A stretch of 64,000 bases of DNA from Atriophallophorus winterbourni (lineage: Eukaryota > Platyhelminthes > Trematoda > Plagiorchiida > Microphallidae). Below, one piece after another: positions 47,373 through 58,083 of this stretch. The notes beneath the pieces were generated by a model. The model worked only from the letters and a program-made list of their open reading frames with translations, ran no database searches and had not been told where the DNA came from. Positions within the stretch are counted from its first letter, which is position 1. Each line of letters starts with the position of its first letter. Location: the NCBI GenBank assembly GCA_013407085.1, contig JACCGJ010001913.1, forward strand, positions 1 to 64,000, given 5' to 3'. Both the position numbers and the translations under genes were made by a program.

Positions 47373-48040
47373 CTCCACTGATTCGTCGATAGGGAAAGTC
47401 TAACCGATTCAGTTGAGCTATCCTTTCTTTATAAGACTTGTTAAGAACTAGTTTTGTTATGCAATGATAGATTTGCAGCATAAGTTCTATATTCTTCTTG
47501 AACCACGGAGATCATGAGTGCATAAAGTGTCTCATCACTGTTCTCAGTATGTATTCATGATCATTTGGAATAACTTGGATGAAACTTCCCCAATATGCTT
47601 TTTAGTAGATTGTCGACACGTGTTGCCTTTGTAAAGTCTGTACTAGTTTGAAGTGGGGTTTTTAAACTGGAGCATATCCAGATACCCAAATCATTTTTTT
47701 CACTGTAATTTCCAAGTGCATGTGAAACTATGCGGTATGTGAACTCAACTCGATTACTCACATTCATGAGCCTGCATTTGCTAGTATTAAATGCGAGTTT
47801 GTTCTTCAACGACGAATTGTGAAGCGCATCAATATCTGTTCGTAATAGCAGTTTTTTTCGGCTACGGATGCAACTCCATATCTTTATGTCGTCCATAATT
47901 TTACATCAAACTAATTCCGGTATTTCATTGACCTGAACCAGGAAGAGGATCGGACAAGGTACCGGACATTGGAAATTTCGCTAGTGGCTGCGATTGGTTT
48001 TGATAATGCACCGTCAACAGGTACCAGTGTATGTCATCAT
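47373..48040 (-). mobile_element. CR1-22: RT fragment next to the 5' end of CR1-20
   Basis: Minus strand, family of CR1-9 and CR1-19: DGALSKPIAATS near 48020-47980, a MDDIKIWSCIRS motif C remnant (47896), EKNDLGIWICSSLKT, FTKATRV, IYHCITKLVL and LDFPYRRISG, ending abruptly at 47375 where CR1-20 begins. Its C-terminus may lie on the far side of CR1-20, in the gap. Confidence 0.75.
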
Positions 48041-48183
48041 AATCAATATTTATTTAACGAATGCACACGACAACATTAGCTACGATTGTCTTTTCAAAAT
48101 GTGTGGTATTATGCGCTCAGCTCGATGACCGCGCAAACTCGTTACATCCCGAATGTAGGGCTCTGAGCACTTCAAGGTTTGCC

Positions 48184-48362
48184 TTTTAAAGCTGAAATTT
48201 CGAGAAAATTTGAATAAAGCTTTGTCATTCAGTACGGAAGAATTCGAAGTTTATCGAGGCATCAAACTTGAAGGTTTTCTTGCTCCTTCGATGCTAGACA
48301 TTCTTCCTTCTGCCGTTAAAACACGCTTTTCGGATCAGTACAGAATGTATTTTACTACCAAC
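48184..48362 (+). pseudogene. Unidentified protein-coding remnant
   Basis: A 59-codon open stretch without an ATG, ending TGA at 48360. It reads ALSFSTEEFEVYRGIKLEG and LAPSMLDILPSAVKTRFSDQ, and its composition looks protein-like. I cannot assign a family. It may be a piece of gag or another transposon protein, or chance. Confidence 0.3.
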
Positions 48363-48624
48363 GCAATGTGATGCCAAGCTTTTAAACCTGAACCGTTTCA
48401 CAGCACATAATATGGTACGGGGTGTGCTAAAAATAACCGCTCGCTCTCAAGTGCAACTCCAGTCTCTAATGCACTGTTGTTCTTTGTTATGTGAATTTTT
48501 TGGGTTGACAATGAACAAGAACAAGAATAAGGTCCTTGGTTAAGAGATTGTATCGCCTACATTCTTTATTGTTGAAAACAGTCAAATTCGGACAGCATAT
48601 GACTTCACAATGCTTGATTTTAAT

Positions 48625-49020
48625 GTTTCTGCCAGCCTCTCACTAGACACCAAGATTGATAATCGAATTGGTCGAGCAACAGCCATCCAGCCACGATTAA
48701 ACTGTCGTACTTAGGGCAAATGCAAACTAGACTGTACGAACTTGCTTTTGATTGCTAACTCTGGAGTTACTGTGTAAGACGTCATCTTTAGGCTGAGCAG
48801 GTGCAGATACTGCTCTCGTATGCTAAAAGAACATCACGACGACAGCATGCAAGTTCTTCCGGTCGTCCTAGCTCTGTCTATTGCTGTACGCGCAAAGGAA
48901 GCGACTGTTCATTCTCAATCGGTAGAGTAGCGATTTGCAGCGCATAAAAGCAAGAAATCGTCATGGACTTGTGACGTACATCAGTGGCTGTATCGAGCAA
49001 AGGTGGCCAACCAAATTTTT
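48625..49020 (+). mobile_element. Possible decayed non-LTR RT remnant (RTE-like)
   Basis: SLDTKIDNRIGRATA at 48637-48690 resembles the stretch before the C-terminal region of RTE-type reverse transcriptases (Ser-Leu-Asp...Arg-Ile-Gly-Arg-Ala). The rest is too broken to follow. Weak evidence from one motif. Confidence 0.3.
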
Positions 49021-49106
49021 ATGGCACAACGTAATGAGTAGCAAGGTTCCAACCCAATAATGGAACGTATGTGCGTAAGATTCGGATGCACAAATACTCA
49101 AAATTC

Positions 49107-49133
49107 ATATTATATATATATATATATATATAT
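49107..49133. repeat. (AT)n microsatellite
   Basis: About 13 AT units. Similar runs lie at 34066-34099 and 58204-58225. Confidence 0.9.
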
Positions 49134-50340
49134 CGAAAAACATGAATTTTTCTTTCAATATACAGTAATTCAACCAAATTTAAATGAATAGTTAAAAGAG
49201 ATGTCCAAACTCACACCAGTCTACAAATTTTCAGGTGTTCTCATTTCATCATTTGGAAACAATAAGGTTTGTTTCTGTGAGCCTCCATTCAGTGTAAGTA
49301 TGGTAAGTATAGTCTGTAAAATCACAAGGTAATTTCCAGTCACCAAGAGAACGCAAAGTACCGCCTTTTACCCACATCCGTGACTAGCAAAACACTTCAA
49401 GCTGCGAACGCATAGCCTCCATCAATCTGAGACAGAAAATTAAGTTAACGCTAGTCTTATAATATTGAAACGGTAGTAAATATGACTGGATTTAAAGCCA
49501 CTATTTTTTGAGGTTTCTATAATGAACCACGGTGTTGAACTGAAAAATAACACAGAGTTATTCTTGATAAAGAGTTTAAACGCGAACAATATAAGCTTAA
49601 TTGTAACTACTCCTATTTCTTCCATTTCTGTAACGCATTAGCGCACGTGTAAGTAAAAAAACGATCCATTTCATGTGTGTTTTATCGCAGCGGAGGACGG
49701 GTAGACAATGATCCACTTGAAAAGCATTAACTATAATCGACCCTGCGTGACCGAATTAATCAATGGTTGAATCGATTGACCAGTGTGAGGTAAGCTGCAA
49801 TGTTCAGTGTTTTCTCATGTTTTCACTCATCATAAAATTGTAATATGGTGCGAAATTAATCACATTATTACTTTAAACCATTTTACATCATTAATGAGGT
49901 AACTATGTTCATAAAAATTGCAAGTGAAGTGAATGCGTGAACCACAATGTCTATTTAAAGTGAAATTTAGAGAAAATCGAAACTTGAACATTATTTACAT
50001 TGTTTGGCTCGTTTTTCTACCATGTTTGACTAAACAAAACGGTAAACATTTGAATACGCTGCATCGCGTTGGTGTGAAAAAAACTCTTTCCGCTGTTTAG
50101 ACGCCTTTCCATTATAAACACATCACGGGTTTAGTAGCCGTTTGGTAGGGATATGTTTTCCTGGCCTCTTGGACCTAAGGAGTGAAAAGGTGTTATACTA
50201 TGCTTGAACTTTAAAGACAGCTATTTAAGATGAACATAGCCAAATTTATGCAATCACGTGAATGAACATCGGTCCGTGAACGCGAGTAAAATGTTTGAAA
50301 TAATATCTACATCTGCACTTATTTTTCAATCAAAATTCAC

Positions 50341-50385
50341 AGGACTGCTTTCGTGCTGTTTGCACCCATCAGGTGAGGACAGAAC
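50341..50385 (-). mobile_element. Dead family A hammerhead remnant
   Basis: Minus strand CACCTGATGGGTGCAAACAGCACGAAAGCAG: helix II is perfect (GUGC/GCAC), but A9 has become G and the stem III plus cleavage triplet are lost. The rest of the monomer is not recognisable. Confidence 0.6.
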
Positions 50386-52041
50386 GTTGATATTTGTTTG
50401 TTCTAGCCATCTGTTCACTGTACAATTGCGATTATCCGATAGTGATTTGTTTATTATTTCACGAATTTCTCTTTCTGATATGGACGAACAACACAAAATC
50501 GGTCTTTTGTTTGTTATCGTGAGAAAATGTTTCATTTGATCTTACTAGAAAATGATGAAAAACATAAAACAAACACTAAACTATCTTTATTAGTCAAGTT
50601 CCTATTAGACGAACTAGAAACCAAGCGAATATACGATTGAATGCTGTTTTTGGAATCGTGGATATAATTGATCGATACGAATGAAATCGAATTTATTTTT
50701 GTAACAATTTCTATCTTACAAATTATTAAAATAATTTCATTTCAGAAGGTTCACAAGTAATTTGCATTGCAACTGGATCCTGCTCTTTCCAAAATACCGG
50801 GCAATGTCGAATTGCAATGCATCATGGCTACAATTTGACAGGATTCGCATTATTTATTTGACAATATTGGTACATTAAATTCATTCAGGCATATTACGAA
50901 ATTATTCAAATTTTAAAAGTTTGTGTGAATAGATGTGATTGTATGTGAATCAAATGCAACTATGTAAATTGGCATTGCATTAGCACGAAGGTATTAGCCA
51001 CCGCATTAAACCATATGTCTAAAATAAAATGAAGCATCTGAAATACGCAGTCGCTGTCCATATAAAGTATCCGCTTAGTGTGCAACTTACATAACATCCT
51101 TGGAAAGTTAAAATGATATCGCAGGGGTAACACGGTGGTTTTGAATTTAATAATTAAACCAACCAGAATAGATGTATCGTGAAACATTTAACACAAATTA
51201 TATTACGGTGTTAACTAGCTTACTTCCTACGAATTTTAATCGGGTAAGTGGATTTAGCGCGACTACCCGGCATTTTTGATGCCTCTCACACGTTTTGATT
51301 TCCTACACAATTCTAAAGTGGGATTGTAATACGAGTATTAGTTATTCATGCATATGCTTAGCCACAAAATTTCAGAACAAATTATAGGTCGTAATCATAT
51401 AAATATTTAATTGAGTAACCAGCTAGCAAAGCTGCAACTTAAGTACAACTCAGGTCCGTAAAGTATTGTTTTCTAGTTGCCCAGAGAGGTATACTTAGGT
51501 TTTTAATCTGCGGAAGGTTACGATATATGTACAGGAATCAACTTTCAAGATTTTGTACCCAAACTGAAGAATGCTTTTCATTTTGACTAATGCGGAAAGC
51601 CTTTGTTATCCACCGACATCACAAGCGGATTAGGGGAAAATCTGCAACCTTTTTCCAAATTTCAATAGGTTATCAATCAAGTAAATAATATGGAAGACTT
51701 TGTAAATAATATGCAAAGATTGCCTTCTAAATTCATTTGAGGCGAAGCGTGAAACGTGAACCAAATGCGCAATAAAACGGTGAAGGTCAAGCTTTCGATT
51801 CTGTTAGCATTAATTATGAAAACGAAAAGTGACATGTGCTGAAGTATCGCAAAATATTTCTGTGACATTTACACTATGAGAGTTGTGTCAATAGAATCAG
51901 AAAGGAAAAGATCATCATTCGGAAGTTTTGAGATTATGGAAAATATATTCTCGCTTTTCCCACCGGCCGTGAAATCATTTAGCATTCATTAATCCATTAG
52001 ACTACGGCACGATCTAAATGTGTCGGTTGGGTGGAAGGTTA

Positions 52042-52500
52042 CAAGATTCAAGATTCAAGATTCAAGAATCTATGACCTAAAAAGCTCTTAGCTGTACAAC
52101 ATCACAGGATATTCGTATAGGACAATAAATATATATACAAAATAAATTGAGGCATTAGGAAGATCGACAGTTTTGTAGTTAGAAAAAATGTCAGGTATTG
52201 TCTCGGTTTGATGGAAAATATAGTCATTTGGATATAGATCATGTTATATAAACGGGATTTAGGGTGGAATTACTATGCATAAATATATCCATTTTGTTCC
52301 TGAAAATCCATTCACTAGATGATTATACAACATCTGACGGTAGGGAGTTCCCTAAGAAAGAGACGCGCACCGAATAGAAGAACCGATGGCAGTACCCGTG
52401 AGAATGTGGAATATCAAATGCCATTGTTTGATTACGTGTGACAAGGCTTGACCGGATGCGAAATAGATGCCTTAGAGGATGCATCTTTGAGTTCATTATT
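52042..52500 (-). mobile_element. CR1-23: 5'-truncated copy of the CR1-16 family
   Basis: About 460 bp closely matching 28461-28920: a tail of CAAGATT units, the 3' UTR with ACACCACAGGATATTCG-type sequence, then the RT C-terminal codons with a few indels. It stands alone in otherwise CR1-free DNA. Confidence 0.85.
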
Positions 52501-53429
52501 TTATAGGTTATAACAGCAGTTTTCCGAAACCGAGCATATGTTATTATTGTTTAATAAAATGCGCATTGAGTTTCGATTTCGAAGAGCTTGTCTATTTGCT
52601 TGAGCGTTTCGCGCAACCAAATGCGGCTCCGTAAAAATCGGTACAGGTATTGAACCAAATTTTCAAACTTCGGTTTATTCATCGGCGGTATTTCGTAGAA
52701 AATTCCTTAGAAATGTATGGTCCTAAGACTTAATAACCCGAAGATGGGTTATAGAAAAAGTTAATAGAAACGGTACTTGCAGTCGAGTATCGATAATGTA
52801 ATCGGCCGACATATGTAGTCAGTGAAACGGGTCCAAAAATGATTGAAATGATGTCTTCTAAGCCATATTTCATTATTTATGACAGACGAATTAGTTTCAT
52901 AATAGTTTCAAATACTAATTAACCCTAGAATTTTAAAATTGTTGTGGTTCCAATTACTATAACAATTACATGAATACAACAAAATATTTGCCTCCCATTA
53001 TCTTAATTTTGTCTACACATAAAAGAAAATGGTTAATGAAAAATTAAATTGAGTCAGTGTTTGATGAGACTGGCACTACCAACATATTAATAATACTTAA
53101 AAATCTGGATTTTTATTCCTAAACAATGTGTAACCACTTTCACACGTGTGTTTACATGCGATTGAGCAGGTTCGCCGTGCCTTATCTAACAGGGCGATTA
53201 AATTTCGTACTTTGTTTGCCATTTCTCCACTGCTTCGATTCAAACTGATCCTGATCGTATAGTATTTTCCAGATAAGCGCAAAGCGTTGGAAACAGGTCG
53301 TGTGGTGTGGGGATGATACATAAATATGCCAATATGCAATATGCATACATACAAGTATTTAAACAACAAATCAAATCGCAGAATCCTGCTTAGTCATGTT
53401 GAAATCTCCTAAATTTAGTGCGACTAAGT
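52501..53429. other. Mostly unassigned, with a decayed family A ribozyme unit
   Basis: 53101-53345 aligns with the plus-strand family A monomer (ATTTTTATTC at the start, ACATGCGATTGAGCAGG, CCAGATAAGCGCAAAGCGTTGGAAACAGGTCGTGTGGTG at 53271-53310). The core is mutated (CAGATAAG), so it is inactive. A near-match pair TACTTAAA and TATTTAAA may be the remains of the target duplication. 52501-53100 has nothing I recognise. Confidence 0.5.
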
Positions 53430-53538
53430 GGAACTATTGAACTATTTAAATTTGCAAATGAGGATTTATCCTCGAACTCGCAAATAATTGGGTTTAGCAC
53501 AAAGTCAGATCGGCGTTCGAATGTCAGGTCACGGATAC

Positions 53539-53581
53539 GCATGCCTGATGAGCGGCAATAACCGCGAAACCGGTTGTGTGC
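53539..53581 (+). ncRNA. Type I hammerhead ribozyme, family C, copy 1
   Basis: Stem I GCAUGC/GUGUGC (6 pairs, two of them G-U), core CUGAUGA (53545-53551), helix II GCGG-CAAUAA-CCGC (4 pairs, 6-nt loop), GAA, stem III ACCGGU (2 pairs), triplet GUU, cleavage after 53575. All invariant core bases are present. Confidence 0.85.
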
Positions 53582-53843
53582 TTCTGTCCTGCTTTTCGAA
53601 CGTCCTATACTACTTATTAATGTAAATCTGGCTTAAATCAAAAATTAACCATCGTGCTGTTATTGGAATGTTGAAAAATATTCCAAACAGTTACCGGTGT
53701 TGCAATGCACCACTTGTGGGACTTAGCTTAGTCCCCACATTGAAAGCTAAATTTCACTTTGCAAATGGATTTTTATCCCGAAATCGCAAATAATGGGTTT
53801 AGCACAAAGTCAGAACGGCGTTCGAATGTCAGGTCACGGATAC

Positions 53844-53886
53844 GCACACCTGATGAGCGGCAATAACCGCGAAACCGATCGTGTGC
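53844..53886 (+). ncRNA. Type I hammerhead ribozyme, family C, copy 2
   Basis: Stem I GCACAC/GUGUGC is a perfect 6-bp stem. Core CUGAUGA (53850-53856), helix II GCGG-CAAUAA-CCGC, GAA. Stem III is weakened (ACCGAU, second pair C-A), with triplet AUC and predicted cleavage after 53880. Compared with copy 1, stem I changes at two positions turn two G-U pairs into Watson-Crick pairs, so the pairing is kept. Confidence 0.8.
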
Positions 53887-53955
53887 TTCTGCCCTGCTTT
53901 TCGAACGTCATATACTACTTATTAATAAAAATCTGACTTTAAACAGGAACTATTG

Positions 53956-55578
53956 TTGTTTGTATGTGCTAGCTTTTAATCGGAAGGTCATTGGTGTTCT
54001 ACAGCTATAAGCTTTTTAGAACATTAATTATTGAATTTTGAATTTATCAATGACCACAATTAGCGTTTTAGTATCTCCACTGAATTTACACTAATCACAA
54101 ATGTTTAGGTTGATTATGATTGCATGAACCGATGCTATTTATCAACCTTTTTGTAAGTTTTTGTTTATCAAAGTGAAACAGTTCTCGAATGTTCCATGCT
54201 TTTATAAATCTATTTTCCTTAGTAGTGTCATCGGTTAATTAATAAAAAATTGGTTATTTGTTTTGCTACTTGATAATGCGAACCATAACCGCGGAATTGT
54301 TGCTAAATTTAACGAAACCAAAATTTACGACCACAATTTGTTAAGATTGAACAATGCGTAACCTGTCATCCTATGTATGATTGATGCTGTCAGTAGATTG
54401 GGGAAAAGTATATGATATTCCTAATCATTCATTTTGTCGTACACCCACTCAACGAAATACGTGGTGCGAGTGAAGACCAAGGTCGATTGTTCATATTTTT
54501 GCCGAAAATAGCTCACCTGTTTATTGCATACCTTTTTCTTATTATTGCAATACATATTCAATCTTGAATATTGAAAATTTACCGAAGCTTACAATCTGCG
54601 TCGACAAACACAGCTAAACTGGTTGTGGGATTTATGTGTGGGAATGCGAGCAACATAATAATATAGCCACAAAATTGTCTCAACTTTCCTCCTGTGGATT
54701 TGTCACCTGAGGAACACGTCGATCGATAAATGTTGTGTTACAATTTAGAGAGAATAAAAGCGCGAAAAACATTTCGTGAAATTATTATGCCTATATTTTG
54801 CTTAAAATAACTTGGAGATGGCGAGGCTATTTCGAAATGAAAGCATGCGAATGATACTTAATGATAGCCTCATTATTTATTCTTCATAAAGTGGTTGTTT
54901 TGGTAAACTCATTTTGTGCATATTCCTTTAATTTACCAGTAAACGTACGAGGGATTTTTACAGGTAGCTGGCGCGAAAACATTTTGCTTCATTTAGACTT
55001 TCGGTGACATACAAAAATTGCCACCACAACCCAAAGTTAAACATGGTAAAAAAGATTTTGTGAAAGAATTCAGATCTTTAAGCATCATAAGATTTTGTGC
55101 TATATTCTTAGTTAAATACAACTACTTATTTGAGTTGAAAAATATGAAAACCAAAATTAATTAGTGATGTGTAATCTGTCTTGAACTTCATCGAATTTAA
55201 CATCTCAGGTATAAAGTTCACGGAATTGTCTCCCGGAATTCATCTTCAACTACATTTTAGATTATTGTTATGAATATATTTTCTGATAAATAAAAACATT
55301 TCAAGCAATCAATCTTACTAACATCAAATCATCAATTAATTTTCTTTAACTTTTTATGTTTTAAAGTAATTACACTAGCTAACACAGACAGTTTATCATC
55401 TTTCGATTGCACAAGCAAAGAACATAGGTAGCAATTAAAAAGATGATTATAAGTTGCCTCTATTTGATCAATTTCCGAAATTTAAACCGGGATATAATTA
55501 CGGTTCGGAATTCTTCTAAAATTACTAGGCGATTATATTCTCGAATATTTAACCTCGGAAATTATTGTCAAATATTCT
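53956..55578. other. No recognisable gene
   Basis: AT-rich, probably intronic or intergenic relative to the GPCR. Only short frames. Confidence 0.35.
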
Positions 55579-55582
55579 TTAA

Positions 55583-57341
55583 CACGTTGAATGCGATGGC
55601 GAAAACTGCTGACTTTCCGCTGGTGCGATGATGTTTTGATCGCTGTAGACGCAGTGCCCTTTGAGAGGTTGTGGGTGTGTTTCTCGACGAGCTGCTCTAA
55701 ACGCTGACGCAATAAAATTTACGACCCACCTGTGGGTCGTTTCGCAGTTGAGTGACAGATTTTTCATGTCACTGCGATACGACCCACATATGGGTCGTAC
55801 GCCAATTTTCGCGAAATTATGTATTCCAACAATATATTTTTATTTCTAGATGTACTTTTTGTATTTTCAGACTCTCCAAGATGGAAGCCTCTTCTTTTTA
55901 TGATACATCAACGAAAACCAAACATGATGAAGTTTCTTCCGACAGTGACGATACCATTTCGTCAAATGACATATTCTCCCCAGAATGTACCTATGGTTCT
56001 GAGTTTGATTAATCGAGTGATGAAAATGAGTTAGGTAGCGATACTAGTGAAGAAAATAATAATGAAAATGAAGTTGAAACAAGAGAAGGTTCTACACAGC
56101 AAGATAAATGGCAGACTGCCACATCAAACGAAAGAAAGTTCTTGTTTTCAGGGAAGGAAAAACTGTCCATTGAACCTAATCCTTCTCAGGGAGGGGAAAT
56201 CTGGCCTATTGATGTGTACTCTCTTTTCCAGACCGACTCGCGAAACAAATCGTTATGCAGATTATTTGTAATTACTGCCAAATCTAACAAGGAATTCACG
56301 ACTCAAATCTTGGAAACCCACTGATGCTACAGAAATAATTTTTTGAGCTTTTATTCTGTATATGGGACTGAATCTTCAACATTCCATCGAATCTTACTGG
56401 TCAAAAAGTATTACATTGAAGAGAAAATGTGTCAGTGAGATAATGGACAGAGACAGATTTTTCTCTTACCGAGAACTCTTCATTTCAACGACTGACACGC
56501 TCCATCAACAAGCAGGCTAGATAAGCTTCTACCAATAACAAAATCCTTATTGGAACGGTACCAAGTAGTCTATAAATTGAACCATGAAGCAGTAGTAGAT
56601 GAAACAATGGTGCCATTTCGAGGACGCCTAATTTTAAGACAGTACATACCGAATAACCGACATAGGTATGGATGTAAAAGTTTCAAGCTGTGTTTCCCAG
56701 ATGGTACAGGAAATTGTGTTTTGAACTGCTGCTTGGAACTACTGTTGTCAATTCATTCATAATTTTTAAAAAAATACTGCAGTGGGCCAAAAAAATGGAA
56801 AATCGTAAAATGCAGAGAATCTTCAATTCTGTCACTCCTGTATGGATACCCAAAGGAACAGCTAAAATCGGGAAACTGGGCCCCTCCGATAACAGGAGGC
56901 TTGTCAACTGATCATCGCTTGAACGAAACACCAGGCCCAAAAGGCAAGACAAGAAAGCGCTGTGTGTGATGATATAAAATGATCTCCTAGTCAGAAGGAT
57001 CAAAATTTGCCGATTAAATGGCGAAAAAAGTATCCACATTTTGCGGATGATGCTCTGGAAAGCCATTTATGTGCTTGCCATGCTTCAATTCAAACCATAA
57101 TGTTTAATTTCTTTCATTTTTCGCAATGTTAAAACCTTCTGTTTGAAAATTATGTATATTTTCTTTAATGATATTCATATAAAACAGTTAAACAGATTTT
57201 CTATAATTTCAACCCTTTATATCAAATTATCGACATCGTCTGCAAAGAAAATAACACTAAGAGTAATTTTTATGTTGTTTTTAAATATTCTCTACTATTT
57301 TCTAAAGCGACCCATCAGTGTGTCGTATCGCACTCAACGTG
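55583..57341 (+). mobile_element. piggyBac-like DNA transposon with TTAA target duplications
   Basis: Flanked by TTAA at 55579-55582 and 57342-57345, the piggyBac target. The outer ends are inverted: CACGTTGAATGCGAT at the left against CACGTTGAGTGCGAT read inwards from the right, 14 of 15 matching. Two near-palindromes, ACGACCCACCTGTGGGTCGT (55721-55740) and ACGACCCACATATGGGTCGT (55779-55798), lie inside the left end. A decayed one (57308-57327) lies inside the right end. The element is 1759 bp, short for a complete piggyBac. The transposase is broken and lacks its middle. It sits 63 bp beyond the GPCR splice donor, in opposite orientation. Confidence 0.88.
55881..57100 (+). pseudogene. piggyBac transposase, internally deleted
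   Basis: Acidic N-terminus from ATG 55881 (SDSDDTISSNDIFSPE), one in-frame stop at 56010-56012, then KEKLSIEPNPSQGGEIWPID up to 56324. Pieces in other frames follow: HSIESYWSKSITLKRKCV and EIMDRDRFF (56375-56465), LPRTLHFND, then AVVDETMVPFRGRL and RQYIPNNRHRYGCKSFKLCF (56590-56700), the first-Asp block of the DDE domain. The sequence then jumps to ELLLGTTVVNSFIIFKK (56720-56775), HRLNETPGPKGKTRKRCV and WRKKYPHFAD. The part of the DDE domain with the other catalytic Asp residues is missing between about 56705 and 56720. Confidence 0.85.
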
Positions 57342-57408
57342 TTAAAGAAAACTTAATCGCAATAAAGCGCGAAAATTTGATGAGGAAAAAATATATGCAT
57401 TTACTTAC

Positions 57409-57912
57409 CAAGTATCGATCGATCGCGATAATACTGATATTGAATGTGGAGACAAAAATGTTTGCCGCTTGTGTCGTTTCGACAGCCTTACATATTATTG
57501 ATCCCAATGTCCAGTCCACGTGCCAGTAGAGCACCCGAAGAAGATTGAAAGGTTGTGTGAAAAGGCATAACATGAGATCTCCTACTGCGAGACTAACTGT
57601 GAACAAGTTGTGAGAATTTCTCATTCGAGGTTGACGCCGAACCACAATAATAACGCACAAGGACCCAAAGAATCCTGTGGTTAATAGAAAAACATACACG
57701 GATATGATTATGAACAATTCATGTGGTCTCAGTCGGTTTTCATCTATTTGTTTGGCGAAAATCAAATCAAAAATTGCAGATTGGTTGAATTTATCTCGTT
57801 GAAGAATGCAGTGCGCCAGATACAAACGCATTGTCTCCACATAATTAGTATTCAACTGGGATAGTTCTCCTGTGCAAAGAGCGGATAGATTCCTCGGAAT
57901 ACTTTCACTCAT
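57409..57912 (-). CDS. First recognised coding exon of a neuropeptide (NPY/NPF-like) GPCR
   Basis: From ATG 57912 the exon encodes 168 residues and ends in phase 0 at a consensus donor, TTG|GTAAGT (57409/57408). The N-terminus of about 65 residues has two N-glycosylation sites (N8, N43). TM1 is about 66-91, TM2 102-125 with the conserved LAVGD (D112), then a Trp in the first outer loop (W134), C141 at the top of TM3, and the DRY motif at 165-167. TM2-TM3 (NLFTVSLAVGDL, TQPFNLL, VDWTLGSIICK) resemble NPY/NPF receptors. The usual Asn of TM1 is Ser (GFFGS, residue 84). The frame stays open upstream to about 58083 without an ATG. TM4-7 exons should lie to the left and were not found. Plasma membrane receptor; ligand unknown. 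Confidence 0.8.
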
Positions 57913-58083
57913 CTCATCAAATGTAGCAGACTTCACATTTTCGAAATTTATTAAACGGACAACAGATTGCGAGCACGCTTTTGCGCTACCGAATTTCCTG
58001 CTAGCTTTCTGTCGCGGTTGGTTCTTAGAAGATTTTAGCAAACGATTCTCATTGGCTGTTGAGATGTTTCGAGTTTTGGACAA

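Larger units (their letters stand above)
48041..52041. other. No recognisable host gene
   Basis: Besides the two weak remnants, an (AT)n run at 49107-49133 and a dead ribozyme remnant at 50341-50385, I find only short chance frames (up to 93 codons). Distal exons of the GPCR transcribed from 57912 leftwards could lie here, but I see no TM6 or NPxxY-like exon. Confidence 0.35.
53440..53945 (+). mobile_element. Family C retrozyme-like element with perfect 10-bp target duplication
   Basis: A 506-bp insertion flanked by GGAACTATTG at 53430-53439 and 53946-53955. It is a direct repeat with period 305 bp (TTTAGCACAAAGTCAG at 53493 and 53798), so it holds 1.66 monomers, with a hammerhead in each repeat. 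No reading frame spans it. The two 200-bp repeat arms differ at roughly 10% of positions. There is no poly(A) or CR1-like tail. Confidence 0.85.

Noticed and set aside
53500..53530. GCGTTCGAATGTC in family C as a tRNA B box (SINE promoter)
   Set aside because: Only a partial match, no A box at a suitable distance and no tRNA-like head.
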